Of a DNA stretch of 64,000 nt, positions 32,054-41,193 are shown one piece after another (the stretch's first letter is position 1; each line of letters starts with the position of its first letter). Source of the DNA: Rhodobacteraceae bacterium LNNU 3342 (GTDB taxonomy: Bacteria > Pseudomonadota > Alphaproteobacteria > Rhodobacterales > Rhodobacteraceae). Under the pieces are notes generated by a model, which was not told the origin of the DNA, ran no database searches, and was given only the letters and a program-made list of their open reading frames with translations. Made by a program: the position numbers and the translations under genes. The stretch lies in the NCBI GenBank assembly GCA_008711135.1, contig VUAW01000004.1:161582-225581 (forward strand), read 5' to 3'.

Positions 32054-35006
32054 TCTGCTTTTCCCCCTTCGGGTCATAGAAGACCGGCTCGACGATCCGC
32101 GCCTTCACCACAGTGCCGTCAAGCTTGCCAAAGCTCACCGTCTCGCCCATCCGCTCCGGTCCGCGACGGACCAGCCCCATCGCGATGCCCCGGCCCAGGG
32201 TGGGAGAGAAATAGGTAGAGGTCACCCGCCCCTCTGTCGCCTTCTGGCCATTGGCCGTCACGCCTTCGGCAACCGCATAGGCGCCGTCGGGGATGACCGA
32301 ACCATCCAGCGTCTCCAGCCCCACCAGCTTCCAGCGGTCCGGGTTGGTCAGGAAGCTCCGCTGCTGCCCGCGCTTGCCGATATAGTCGGCCTTCTTCTTT
32401 GAGATCGCCCAGTCAAGGCCAAGATCCTGCGGGATCACCGTGCCGTCAGTCTCATCGCCAATCATGATGAAGCCCTTTTCGGCCCGCAGCACATGCAGCG
32501 CCTCGGTGCCATAGGGCATCACGCCCAGATCCGCCCCCTTGGCCAACAGCAGATCCCAAAGCGCGCGGCCCTGCCCGGCTGGAACCGCAATTTCATAAGA
32601 CAGTTCGCCCGAGAAGCTGATGCGGAACACCCGCGCGGCGATGCCGCCAAGCACCCCTTCGCGCCACTCCATGAAAGGAAGCGCCTCTCGGCTCACGTCC
32701 ATCCCGCCCAGCCGTTCCAGAAGCTGGCGGGCCTTGGGGCCGACGACCGCGATCTGCGCGAACTGCTCGGTCAGGTTCGCGGTATAGACCTTCCAGTCCC
32801 ACCACTCGCACTGCAGCCAGTCCTCCATATGGGCATGGATGCGATCCGCCCCGCCCGAGGTGGTGTGGCAGAGGAACGTGTCCTCATCCAGCCGCGCCAC
32901 CACGCCATCGTCGATCAGGAACCCGTTTTCGTTGCACATCAGGCCATAACGGCATTTGCCGACCGGCAGCGTGCTCATCATGTTGGTGTAGAGCATGTCG
33001 AGGAGCCGCCCCGCGTCCGGCCCCTTCACCAGGATCTTGCCAAGCGTCGAGGCATCCAGCAGCCCCACCGCATTGCGCGTGTTCCTCACCTCGCGGTGCA
33101 CCGCCTGTTCCTCGGTTTCCCCGGCACGCTGGTAGCAATAGGGGCGCCGCCAGTGGCCCACCGGCTCCCAATAGGCGCCGTTCGCCTCGTGCCATTCATG
33201 CATTGGCGTGCGGCGCAGCGGCTGGAAGATGTCGCCCCGCGCCTCTCCCGCAAGCGTCCCGAACGTTACCGGCGTGTAGGGTGGCCGAAAGGTCGTCGTA
33301 CCTACCTGCGGGATCGGTTGAGAGATCGCATCAGAAAGCACTGCCAAGCCGTTGATGTTGCTCAGCTTGCCTTGGTCCGTAGCCATGCCCAGCGTGGTAT
33401 AGCGCTTGGTGTGCTCGACGCTCTGATACCCCTCACGCGCGGCAAGTTGTACGTCGGAAACCTTCACGTCGTTCTGGTAATCGAGCCACATCTTCGCGCG
33501 AAGATCGGCCTTCGCCCCCTGCGGCATGATCCAGATTGGCTCCATCGGCGCTTCCTCAGGGGCCTCGACCTCTGCCGTGCCACCCGCATCCGCCAGGCAT
33601 TCCGCCGCATGCATCGCGCCGGATGCCGAACCCGCCGTCCGGACGAACCCCCGCCCATCCGCGCCTAGCGGCGGGCGGGCGGGATCGGGCCGGAACATGG
33701 CCGCGTCTTCGTCCCAGGTCAGCTTGCCGCCACAGTGGGACCAAAGATGCACCGCCGGCGACCAGCCGCCCGACATGGCGACGGCGTCGCAAGTGATCTC
33801 CTCCAGCACCGCACCTTCGCCGGCCTGAGAGCAGACTGTCACGCCGGTGACCCGCTTGCCCCCCTTGACCGCGGCGATGGCCTTGCCGGCCTCGACCCGG
33901 ATGCCGAGCGCCCGCGCCTGTTGCACCAAGATACCGTTCGCCCGCGCCCGCGCATCCAGAACTACGGGCACGGAAAGCCCAGCCTCGACCAGCGCGATGG
34001 CGGTGCGATAGGCGTCGTCGTTGTTGGTCACAACCACCGTCCGGTCGCCCGGGCTTACGGCCCAGTTCGTCAGGTAGTCCCGCACCGCGCTGGCCAGCAT
34101 CACGCCCGGCACATCGTTGCCCGCAAAGCTGAGCGGCCGTTCGATGGCCCCCGTCGCCGCAATGATTTGCCCTGCCCGGATGCGCCACAGCCGCTGGCGC
34201 GGGCCCATTGCGCCCGGCACGTGGTCCGTCAACCGTTCCGCCGCAAGTACATAACCGTGGTCATAGACCCCGGCCACCATGCAGCGAAGGCGCAGGGTCA
34301 CATTCTCCATCGCCTCCAGTGCCGTCACGGTCGTGGCGATCCAAGCTGCGGCAGGCTGGCCATCGATCACGACGCCGTCGATTGGGGCGCGGCCACCCCA
34401 ATGGGCCGTCTGCTCCATCACGATGACGCGCTTGCCGTCGCGCGCAGCATTCAGCGCCGCCTGAAGACCGGCGATGCCGCCACCTGCCACCAGAACATCA
34501 GTAAAGGCATAGAACTGTTCGTAACGGTCCGCGTCCCGGTCCTTGGGCGCGCGCCCAAGCCCTGCTGAGCGGCGGATGATCGGTTCGAATACATGTTTCC
34601 AGAAGGGGCGCGGGTGGATGAAGGTCTTGTAATAGAACCCCGCAGGCAGGAATCGCGCAAAGGCGCTGTTCACGGCGCCCAAGTCGAACTCAAGGCTCGG
34701 CCAGTGGTTCTGGCTTTCGGCCTTCAGCCCGTTGAACAGTTCGGTCGTGGTGGTGCGCTGGTTCGGCTCGAACCGGGTGCCCTCGCCCAGGTTCACCAGC
34801 GCGTTGGGCTCTTCGGCGCCACTGGCGACGATGCCGCGCGGGCGGTGGTACTTGAAGCTGCGCCCCACCAGCATCTGGTCATTGGCCAACAGCGCCGAGG
34901 CGAGCGTATCGCCTGCAAAGCCCCGCAGCCGCTTGCCGTTGAAGGTGAATTCCTGCGGCCGGGTGCGGTCGATCAGCCGCCCCCCACGCGAAAGACGGGT
35001 GCTCAT
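32046..35006 (-). CDS. soxA: Sarcosine oxidase alpha subunit
   Basis: SoxA binds NAD+ and carries the folate-dependent methyl-transfer half of the enzyme. The 986-residue protein has an N-terminal 2Fe-2S-like (DUF4042/Fer2_4) domain from TFNGKRLRGFAGDTLASALLAN, a Rossmann fold beginning DVLVAGGGIAGLQAALNAARDG, and from about residue 600 a glycine-cleavage T-protein-like domain with MHEWHEANGAYWEPVGHWRRP and GKCRYGLMCNENGFLIDDGV. Length and order are typical. It overlaps soxD by 4 bp (ATGA) and soxG by 8 bp, which fits equal synthesis of the subunits. Confidence 0.97.
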   Translation of the reverse strand: MSTRLSRGGRLIDRTRPQEFTFNGKRLRGFAGDTLASALLANDQMLVGRSFKYHRPRGIVASGAEEPNALVNLGEGTRFEPNQRTTTTELFNGLKAESQNHWPSLEFDLGAVNSAFARFLPAGFYYKTFIHPRPFWKHVFEPIIRRSAGLGRAPKDRDADRYEQFYAFTDVLVAGGGIAGLQAALNAARDGKRVIVMEQTAHWGGRAPIDGVVIDGQPAAAWIATTVTALEAMENVTLRLRCMVAGVYDHGYVLAAERLTDHVPGAMGPRQRLWRIRAGQIIAATGAIERPLSFAGNDVPGVMLASAVRDYLTNWAVSPGDRTVVVTNNDDAYRTAIALVEAGLSVPVVLDARARANGILVQQARALGIRVEAGKAIAAVKGGKRVTGVTVCSQAGEGAVLEEITCDAVAMSGGWSPAVHLWSHCGGKLTWDEDAAMFRPDPARPPLGADGRGFVRTAGSASGAMHAAECLADAGGTAEVEAPEEAPMEPIWIMPQGAKADLRAKMWLDYQNDVKVSDVQLAAREGYQSVEHTKRYTTLGMATDQGKLSNINGLAVLSDAISQPIPQVGTTTFRPPYTPVTFGTLAGEARGDIFQPLRRTPMHEWHEANGAYWEPVGHWRRPYCYQRAGETEEQAVHREVRNTRNAVGLLDASTLGKILVKGPDAGRLLDMLYTNMMSTLPVGKCRYGLMCNENGFLIDDGVVARLDEDTFLCHTTSGGADRIHAHMEDWLQCEWWDWKVYTANLTEQFAQIAVVGPKARQLLERLGGMDVSREALPFMEWREGVLGGIAARVFRISFSGELSYEIAVPAGQGRALWDLLLAKGADLGVMPYGTEALHVLRAEKGFIMIGDETDGTVIPQDLGLDWAISKKKADYIGKRGQQRSFLTNPDRWKLVGLETLDGSVIPDGAYAVAEGVTANGQKATEGRVTSTYFSPTLGRGIAMGLVRRGPERMGETVSFGKLDGTVVKARIVEPVFYDPKGEKQNV

Positions 35007-35326
35007 TCACTGCCCTCCCATTCGGGGCGACGTTTCTTGATTGTTGCGATGATCGCGGCGGGCGGCTCGGTCGTCTGGGCGGGATAGGTCCCAAAGACCT
35101 CAAGCGTCGCGGTGCAGCGGGCGGCGATGAACCACTTGCCGCAGCCATAGCTGTGGCGCCAGCGTTCGAAGTGCACACCCTTGGGGTTCTTGCGGGCAAA
35201 CATGTAGGCCTCGAACTCGGCATCCGACGATCCGGGGCCAAAGCGCCTCAGATGCGCCTGCCCGCCGTTGGTCAGTTCGGTTTCATCGGCTTGGACGCCG
35301 CAGTGTGGACAATGAACGATCAGCAT
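35003..35326 (-). CDS. soxD: Sarcosine oxidase delta subunit
   Basis: SoxD is the zinc-binding small subunit. The 107-residue protein begins MLIVHCPHCGVQADETE and has HSYGCGKWFIAARC, giving the Cys/His zinc site. The segment SDAEFEAYMFARKNPKGVHFERWRH is strongly conserved. It lies between a small membrane-protein gene and soxA; its stop overlaps the soxA start. Confidence 0.95.
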   Translation of the reverse strand: MLIVHCPHCGVQADETELTNGGQAHLRRFGPGSSDAEFEAYMFARKNPKGVHFERWRHSYGCGKWFIAARCTATLEVFGTYPAQTTEPPAAIIATIKKRRPEWEGSE

Positions 35327-35362
35327 GGCGCGCGCTCCGCAGGGCGCGCCATGCGCGCCAGG

Positions 35363-35542
35363 TCAGTTCCCGCCTTCGGGAACGTCGATGTTGATGGAGG
35401 TGTCGCCACCACCACCACCACCGCCTCCTCCGCCTCCGGGGAGCCCCCCGCCGGCAAAGAGGTACCAGAGGATCCCAACAAGCAGGATGACGATGATCCC
35501 CATGATGAAGCCCATTCCGCCGCTGCCGTTCGGTTCGGCCAT
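35363..35542 (-). CDS. Small membrane protein with polyglycine linker inside the sox operon
   Basis: The 59-residue protein has a short polar N-terminus (MAEPNGSGG), one membrane helix (about residues 11-28, FIMGIIVILLVGILWYLFA) and a run of 11 glycines, then DTSINIDVPEGGN. It lies between soxB (67 bp upstream) and soxD (36 bp downstream), all on one strand, so it is cotranscribed with the oxidase. The start at 35542 was chosen because the helix begins 10 residues later; the frame continues to 35632 into the gap and over the soxB end. No family was recognised. A role as membrane anchor or as an unrelated small protein are both possible. Confidence 0.7.
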   Translation of the reverse strand: MAEPNGSGGMGFIMGIIVILLVGILWYLFAGGGLPGGGGGGGGGGGDTSINIDVPEGGN

Positions 35543-35609
35543 GTCGCATGCTCCGTTTGCGTTTCCTTCGAAACACCAACGACTTGAAGGAGGTTTCGGT
35601 TCCTCTTCA

Positions 35610-36857
35610 TCAGTGTGCCACCCCTGCGGCAACGCTCTCGTCGATAAAACGCCCCTCGCGGAAGCGATACATCGAGAACTCCTCGGCCAGCGGTCCCGGC
35701 TCTCCCTTGGCCATCAGTTCGGCCATCGCCCAGCCGGACCCTGGGATGGCCTTGAAGCCCCCCGTCCCCCAGCCGCAGTTGACAAAGCACCCGCCCAGCG
35801 GGGTCTTCGAAATGATCGGCGAACGGTCGCCAGTCATGTCCACGATTCCGCCCCACTGCCGCAGCATCTTGAGCCGGGACAGCATCGGGAACGTCTCGAT
35901 CAGCGCGCGCAGCGTTTCCTCGATATGATGGAAACTGCCCCGTTGGGTGTAGTTGTTGAAACTGTCGGTGCCGCCGCCGATGACCATTTCGCCCTTGTCG
36001 GACTGGCTCATGTAGCCATGCACGGTGTTGGCCATGACAACCACGTCCATGCAGGGCTTGATCGGTTCCGACACCAGCGCCTGCAGCGCCATAGATTCGA
36101 TCGGCAGCCGGAAACCGGCCTTTTCGGCCAAAACGCTGGAGTGCCCCGCGACAACCATGCCCAGCTTCTTGCAGCCGATGAAGCCCTTGGTCGTGTCCAC
36201 GCCTGTGACCTGCCCTGCCTCGGACCGGACGCCGGTAACCTCGCACTGCTGGATGATATGCATGCCCATGGCCGAACAGGCCCGTGCATAGCCCCAAGCC
36301 ACCGCGTCGTGCCGCGCCGTACCGCCCCGCGGCTGCCAGAGCGCGCCAAGCACCGGATAACGCGGCCCGTCGATGTTCATGATCGGGCACAGTTCCTTGA
36401 CCCGGTCGGGCCCGATCCATTCCGTTTCCACCCCCTGCAGCACGTTGGCATGGGCGGTGCGCAGGTAGCCGCGCACCTCATGATGCGTTTGGGCCAGCAT
36501 CATCACGCCGCGCGGGCTGAACATGACGTTGTAGTTCAGGTCCTGGCTCAGCGTTTCGTACAGGCTGCGGGATTTTTCATAGATCGCCGCCGAAGGGTCC
36601 TGCAGGTAGTTCGACCGGATGATGGTCGTGTTCCGGCCGGTGTTGCCGCCACCCAGCCAACCCTTTTCGATCACCGCCACATTGGTGATGCCGAAGTTCT
36701 TGCCAAGGTAGTAGGCAGTGGCAAGTCCGTGGCCACCCGCGCCCACGATGACGACGTCATAGGCAGCCCGCGGCTCGGGCGAGGCCCAGGCCCGTTCCCA
36801 GCCAAGATGATGGCGAAGCGCCTCACGCGCGATGGCAAAAGCGGAATAGCGTCTCAT
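35610..36857 (-). CDS. soxB: Sarcosine oxidase beta subunit
   Basis: SoxB contains the site of sarcosine oxidation with non-covalent FAD and covalent FMN. The 415-residue protein has the dinucleotide fold YDVVIVGAGGHGLATAYYLG at residues 33-52. His183 in GGTARHDAVAWGYA corresponds to the histidine to which FMN is linked in the Corynebacterium enzyme. SPIISKTPLGGCFVNCGWGTGGFKAIPGSG is split over the C-terminal flavin site. It is first in the operon soxB-(small membrane protein)-soxD-soxA-soxG, with a 199-bp divergent gap before ccmI that should hold the promoter. No regulator or glyA gene is adjacent. Confidence 0.97.
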   Translation of the reverse strand: MRRYSAFAIAREALRHHLGWERAWASPEPRAAYDVVIVGAGGHGLATAYYLGKNFGITNVAVIEKGWLGGGNTGRNTTIIRSNYLQDPSAAIYEKSRSLYETLSQDLNYNVMFSPRGVMMLAQTHHEVRGYLRTAHANVLQGVETEWIGPDRVKELCPIMNIDGPRYPVLGALWQPRGGTARHDAVAWGYARACSAMGMHIIQQCEVTGVRSEAGQVTGVDTTKGFIGCKKLGMVVAGHSSVLAEKAGFRLPIESMALQALVSEPIKPCMDVVVMANTVHGYMSQSDKGEMVIGGGTDSFNNYTQRGSFHHIEETLRALIETFPMLSRLKMLRQWGGIVDMTGDRSPIISKTPLGGCFVNCGWGTGGFKAIPGSGWAMAELMAKGEPGPLAEEFSMYRFREGRFIDESVAAGVAH

Positions 36858-37056
36858 GGGCCCTCTGGTCTGGCGGGTCGCTTGGCTCGTTCTGCGTCAC
36901 GCCGTTGTTCTAGCCGCTTCCGCCAGCGGCACAATCGGGAAAATTGCGACATTCCCCTGCGACGCGATGCCCCGCCACCGTTTTCGTGATCGGCCGGATG
37001 GGGGCTTTTGCACCGGGCCACGCACCGTTACATCAGGACAGGACAAAGGAGGGGCC

Positions 37057-38307
37057 ATGGTTTTCTGGATTGCCGCTGCGGGAATGGCCATCGCGGTCGC
37101 CGTTCTGATGGCGCTGGCGCTGCTGCGCGGCCGGGCGGAGGGCGCCCCGGCCGAAGGCCACGACCTGCGCGTCTATCGCGACCAGTTGCGAGAGGTGGAC
37201 AAGGATCTTGCCCGGGGCGTGATCGGTGCCGAGGACGCCGAACGGCTGCGAACCGAAATTTCGCGCCGGATTCTGGACGCGGATCGCGCAAGGGCACGGT
37301 CGGGCGCACGGACGGGCCCCGACACCCCCCGCACCGCGACGATGGTCGCTGTCGCCCTGCTGCTGGTGGCCAGCGTCGGCGCGTTCTGGACCTACACCAG
37401 GCTGGGCGCACCGGGCTATCCGGACCTGCCGCTGGCCGCGCGGATCACCGCGGCCGAGGAGATGCGCGGCAACCGCCCCGTACAGGCGCAGGCCGAAGCC
37501 GCAGCGGCCCCCGCCCCTGAAACCGCACCCGACCCGCAATATGCTGCCCTGATGGAGCAGCTTCGCGCCGCGGTGGCCGAGCGCCCCGACGACCTTCCCG
37601 GGCACGAGCTTCTGGCCCGGAACGAGGCGGGGCTCGGCAACTTCGCCGCTGCGCATCAGGCCCATGCACGGGTTCTGGCGCTGAAGGGCGATGCCGCCAC
37701 CGCAGATGATTTTGCCGCGCAGGCCGACCTGATGATCCGCGCGGCCGGCGGCTATGTCTCCCCTGAGGCTGAACGCGCCCTCACCGAGGCGCTGCGCCGC
37801 GATCCCACCCATGGGCCGTCGCGCTATCTTTCCGGCCTGATGTTTGCTCAACTGGGCCGACCTGATCTCGCGTTCCGGCTCTGGCGTCCGTTGCTGGAGG
37901 AAAGCAGCGAGGATGATCCCTGGACCGCCCCCCTGCGGGAGCAGATCGAGGAAATCGCCTGGCGCGCCGGAGAGAACTACACTCCGCCGCCGGCCAGCCT
38001 GACGCGCGGCCCTGACCTTGCGGATATGGAGGCCGTGGCGGCGCTTCCCCCCGAAGAACGGGAGGTGATGGTGCGCGGCATGGTCGAACGCCTTTCGGAC
38101 CGGCTCGCGACGCAGGGCGGCAGTGCCCAGGACTGGGCGCGTCTGATCCGCGCCTATGGCGTTCTGGGCGACCGCACCTCTGCCAGCGCCGTCTGGACTG
38201 AAGGCCAGGTTCATTTCGCCAATCGGCCATCAGAAATGGCGCTTTTGCAAGAGGCTGCCGAGGAAGCCGGCGTTGCCGGGGATGGGCTGACGGAGGGTAC
38301 GGAATGA
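37057..38307 (+). CDS. ccmI: Cytochrome c maturation protein CcmI
   Basis: CcmI presents apocytochrome c to the heme lyase at the inner membrane. The 416-residue protein has two membrane helices (about residues 1-25 and 95-115) flanking a leucine-zipper-like cytoplasmic loop (LRVYRDQLREVDKDLARGVIG), which is the CcmI-1 domain. The periplasmic part is a TPR region with repeats around ALMEQLRAAVAERPDDLPGHELLA. The start at 37057 has the strong site AAAGGAGGGG; the frame upstream crosses the divergent promoter and is not protein-like. It overlaps ruvX by 4 bp (ATGA). Other ccm genes are outside the window. Confidence 0.92.
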   Translation: MVFWIAAAGMAIAVAVLMALALLRGRAEGAPAEGHDLRVYRDQLREVDKDLARGVIGAEDAERLRTEISRRILDADRARARSGARTGPDTPRTATMVAVALLLVASVGAFWTYTRLGAPGYPDLPLAARITAAEEMRGNRPVQAQAEAAAAPAPETAPDPQYAALMEQLRAAVAERPDDLPGHELLARNEAGLGNFAAAHQAHARVLALKGDAATADDFAAQADLMIRAAGGYVSPEAERALTEALRRDPTHGPSRYLSGLMFAQLGRPDLAFRLWRPLLEESSEDDPWTAPLREQIEEIAWRAGENYTPPPASLTRGPDLADMEAVAALPPEEREVMVRGMVERLSDRLATQGGSAQDWARLIRAYGVLGDRTSASAVWTEGQVHFANRPSEMALLQEAAEEAGVAGDGLTEGTE

Positions 38308-38783
38308 TCTGCGAGACGATCGAGGAATTCGCCGCGGCCCTGTCGCCGATGAAGGCGCTTGCAGGGCTTGATCTTGGCGACAAGACGATCGGCGTCGCGG
38401 TGTCGGACAGCTTCCTTTCGGTGGCGACCCCGCTGGAGACGATCCGCCGCAGCAAGTTCAGCGCGGATGCCGCCCGACTTTTGGAGATTACGACCGCCCG
38501 GGGCCTGGGTGGGCTGATCCTCGGCCTGCCCCGCAACATGGACGGGACCGAGGGACCGCGCTGCCAATCCACCCGCGCCTTTGCCCGCAACCTAACGCGG
38601 CTGACCGATCTGCCCATCGGCTTTTGGGACGAACGGCTGTCGACCGTTGCCGCCGAACGCGCCCTGCTGGAGGCGGATACGTCCCGAAAGCGTCGCGCCG
38701 AGGTGATCGACCACGTGGCCGCAGGGTTTATCCTTCAGGGGGCGCTGGATCGGCTGGCGCATCTGCGGCGGACGGGCGCATGA
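38304..38783 (+). CDS. ruvX: RuvX/YqgF-type Holliday junction resolvase-like protein
   Basis: YqgF proteins have an RNase H-like fold and process 16S rRNA precursor ends or Holliday junctions. The 159-residue protein has ALAGLDLGDKTIGVAVSD with the first active-site aspartate, LILGLPRNMDGTEGPR, DERLSTVAAERALLE and IDHVAAGFILQGALD, i.e. all four conserved blocks. It is translationally coupled on both sides, to ccmI and to the DUF1289 gene, by ATGA overlaps. The start coincides with the ccmI stop. Confidence 0.93.
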   Translation: MICETIEEFAAALSPMKALAGLDLGDKTIGVAVSDSFLSVATPLETIRRSKFSADAARLLEITTARGLGGLILGLPRNMDGTEGPRCQSTRAFARNLTRLTDLPIGFWDERLSTVAAERALLEADTSRKRRAEVIDHVAAGFILQGALDRLAHLRRTGA

Positions 38784-39016
38784 CCGAGGACATCTGGGCG
38801 CGGGACGAGGTCGAAAGCCCCTGCGTCAACATCTGCACGATCCATCCTGCGGAAGGCCTTTGCATCGGCTGCCTGCGGACGCTTGATGAGATCGCAGCGT
38901 GGTCGAAGATGGCCCCCAAGGCCCGGCGGCAGGTCATGGACGAACTGCCGCAACGCGCCCCGCGGCTACGCCAGCGGCGCGGCGGAAGGGCTGCGCGGCT
39001 GGGGACGGATCTGTAG
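38780..39016 (+). CDS. DUF1289 small cysteine-rich protein
   Basis: The 78-residue protein contains the DUF1289 motif SPCVNICTIHPAEGLCIGCLRT, in two cysteine pairs, with DEIAAWSKMAPKARRQVMDELPQR after it. The four cysteines (CxxxC and CxxC) suggest zinc or Fe-S binding but the function is unknown. The tail is rich in arginine and leucine. It starts inside the ruvX stop codon (ATGA) and ends 6 bp before the convergent TauE/SafE gene. The longer frame upstream translates ruvX out of phase. Confidence 0.87.
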   Translation: MTEDIWARDEVESPCVNICTIHPAEGLCIGCLRTLDEIAAWSKMAPKARRQVMDELPQRAPRLRQRRGGRAARLGTDL

Positions 39017-39022
39017 CCTACT

Positions 39023-39847
39023 TCAGTATCCCAGCGCCTTGCGCAGCATGTTCAGCGCGACGACCGTGATGAAGATCGCAAAGACGCGTTTCAACGGCTT
39101 GGGGTCCATCGCATGCGCCATGCGCACGCCCAGCGTGGTGGTGAAGGTTGTCGTCAGCACCGTGATCAGGAATGCGGGGAAGTTGACGGCGCCGACGGTG
39201 AAGGGCGGGCGTGCCTCTGCCGGGATCGGCACGAACAGGAACGCCAGCACCGAAGGTACGGCGATGATAAGCCCAAAGCCCGCCGCCGTCGCCACCGCAC
39301 GGTGGATGGTCTGCCCGTAAAGCGTCATCAGCGGCACCCCGAACGACCCCCCGCCGATCCCCATCAGAACGGACAGGAAGCCCAGTATCGGCGACAGGAT
39401 CGTCCGCGTGATCAGGCCGGGCATCTCGTCCGCGATCTTCCAGCGGCTGCTGCCCACAAGGAAGTACAGGCCGATAAGCACGCCGAGCACGCCAAAGATC
39501 CCCTGCAGTGTCGTGGAACGGAGCTGCGCGGCAATCACCACGCCCACCAGTGCGCCAATCATGATCCCCGGCGCCCACCGTTTCAGGACATTCCAATCGA
39601 CCGCGCCCTTCTTGTTGTGGGCCGTGACTGACCGAGCAGAAGTGACGATGATCGTAGCCAGCGAGGTCGCAAGGCAGATCTGCATGATCTGGGGACTGTC
39701 AAACCCCAGAGCGTTGAACGCGTAGAAGAAGGCGGGCACCAGCACGATGCCTCCTCCGACGCCAAGAAGGCCCGCGATGACACCGGCAAAGGCGCCGATG
39801 ACGAAAAGCATGGCGAACATCAAGGCGATAAGGGAAGGGTCGGTCAC
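39023..39847 (-). CDS. Sulfite exporter TauE/SafE family protein
   Basis: The 274-residue membrane protein has eight predicted helices in the two repeats of the TauE/SafE family, each opening with a glycine-rich segment: GLLGVGGGIVLVPAFFY at about residue 28 and LMGIGGGSFGVPLMTLYG at about residue 160. Members export sulfite, sulfoacetate or related anions, or act in cytochrome oxidase assembly. No sulfur genes are adjacent, so the substrate is open. It is convergent with the DUF1289 gene and its start is 146 bp from the end of dusA. Confidence 0.88.
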   Translation of the reverse strand: MTDPSLIALMFAMLFVIGAFAGVIAGLLGVGGGIVLVPAFFYAFNALGFDSPQIMQICLATSLATIIVTSARSVTAHNKKGAVDWNVLKRWAPGIMIGALVGVVIAAQLRSTTLQGIFGVLGVLIGLYFLVGSSRWKIADEMPGLITRTILSPILGFLSVLMGIGGGSFGVPLMTLYGQTIHRAVATAAGFGLIIAVPSVLAFLFVPIPAEARPPFTVGAVNFPAFLITVLTTTFTTTLGVRMAHAMDPKPLKRVFAIFITVVALNMLRKALGY

Positions 39848-39993
39848 GAGGCAAGCTCCTTTTCGGTCGCCCTTCGATACACAACCCTTCCCCTACATTC
39901 CAGAGCATGCGGCAGAAGAAGCTCTCCCGCCCGTCTTTGCCACGTTTCGCGCGGCTCATCCCGTTGGGCCGGGCGCTGCGTCCCGCAGCGCTT

Positions 39994-41013
39994 TCAGGCG
40001 GTTCTGACGGCGGGATTGAGTTCCGCCAAGGCACGATCCAGCAAATCGAGGCCCACGCCCGGGCGATGCGCCCCTTCCGACAGCACCCGACGCCAGCCCC
40101 TTGCGCCCGGACGGCCCGCGAACAGACCAAGCATGTGGCGTGTGATGGAATGCAACCGCCCACCCGCTTCCAGATGCCTGGCGATGTAGGGACGCATTGC
40201 CTCTACCGCCGCGAAGGCGTCACCTGCATCCCCTGAGCCAAAGACACGGGCATCGGCCTCGGCCAGGATCTCGGCAGGCGCGTGATAAGCAGCGCGACCG
40301 ATCATCACCCCGTCGAGGCCTTGTTCCAGCAGCGCTTCGGCCTGATCCAGGGACCCGATGCCGCCGTTGATCGAGATATGAAGCTGCGGGAATGCGCGCT
40401 TCATGTCGAGCACGAGATCGTAGTCGAGCGGCGGGATCTCTCGGTTTTCCTTGGGGCTAAGCCCTTGCAGCCAAGCCTTCCGCGCGTGGATTGTGAAGCG
40501 TTGCACTCCAGCCGCCGCCACGGTTTCCAAAAAGGCAGGCAGCACCTCTGCAGGGTCCTGATCATCGACGCCGATGCGGCACTTGACCGTCACCTCCGCC
40601 CGGCAGACGGCCTGCATTTCTGCGACGCAATCGGCCACCAGTTGCGGCTGTTTCATCAGCACCGCGCCAAAGCAGCCAGACTGGACCCGGTCAGAGGGAC
40701 AACCGACGTTCAGATTCACCTCGTCATAGCCCCAGTCATTCGCGATTTGCGTGGCCGCCGCCAGTTCCTTGGGATCGGAGCCGCCAAGTTGCAGCGCCAC
40801 TGGATGTTCTGCCGGGTCGTAGTCGAGATGCCGCGCCACATCGCCATGAACGAGCGCGGGCGCCGTCACCATTTCGGTATAAAGAAGTGTGTGCCGGGAA
40901 AGCTGACGGTGCAGGAAGCGGCAGTGGCGGTCAGTCCAATCCATCATGGGCGCAACCGACAGACGGGCTGCGCGGGTGACGCCCGAGGTGTCTTTATGTT
41001 CTGACGCTTGCAT
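39994..41013 (-). CDS. dusA: tRNA-dihydrouridine synthase A
   Basis: DusA reduces uridines 20/20a of the tRNA D loop using FMN and NADPH. The 339-residue protein has the Dus TIM-barrel signatures: LSVAPMMDWTDRHCRFLHR, LYTEMVTAPALVHGD, DEVNLNVGCPSDRVQSGCFGA with the active-site cysteine, and VKCRIGVDDQD and FTIHARKAWLQGLSPKENR, the last of which is specific for DusA. HISINGGIGSLDQA forms the flavin-phosphate site. The gene stands alone, 180 bp downstream of the Wzz/BY-kinase gene on the same strand. No other tRNA modification genes except tgt lie in the window. Confidence 0.96.
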   Translation of the reverse strand: MQASEHKDTSGVTRAARLSVAPMMDWTDRHCRFLHRQLSRHTLLYTEMVTAPALVHGDVARHLDYDPAEHPVALQLGGSDPKELAAATQIANDWGYDEVNLNVGCPSDRVQSGCFGAVLMKQPQLVADCVAEMQAVCRAEVTVKCRIGVDDQDPAEVLPAFLETVAAAGVQRFTIHARKAWLQGLSPKENREIPPLDYDLVLDMKRAFPQLHISINGGIGSLDQAEALLEQGLDGVMIGRAAYHAPAEILAEADARVFGSGDAGDAFAAVEAMRPYIARHLEAGGRLHSITRHMLGLFAGRPGARGWRRVLSEGAHRPGVGLDLLDRALAELNPAVRTA

Positions 41014-41193
41014 GTGGCGCTGCCATTTCCTGCTAGTCCAAGCCGTTTTCGGACGCGAACCTGCGACGCAGGCCTGCCCAATCCTTCCTGCCCAATCTTC
41101 GAAAGGACGGGCCGCAGGATATATTCGCCTGCTCAGGATAATGCGAGTCGCCCGTGACTTTTTCTTGTGGCAGCTGAAAAAACTAGGACCGCC

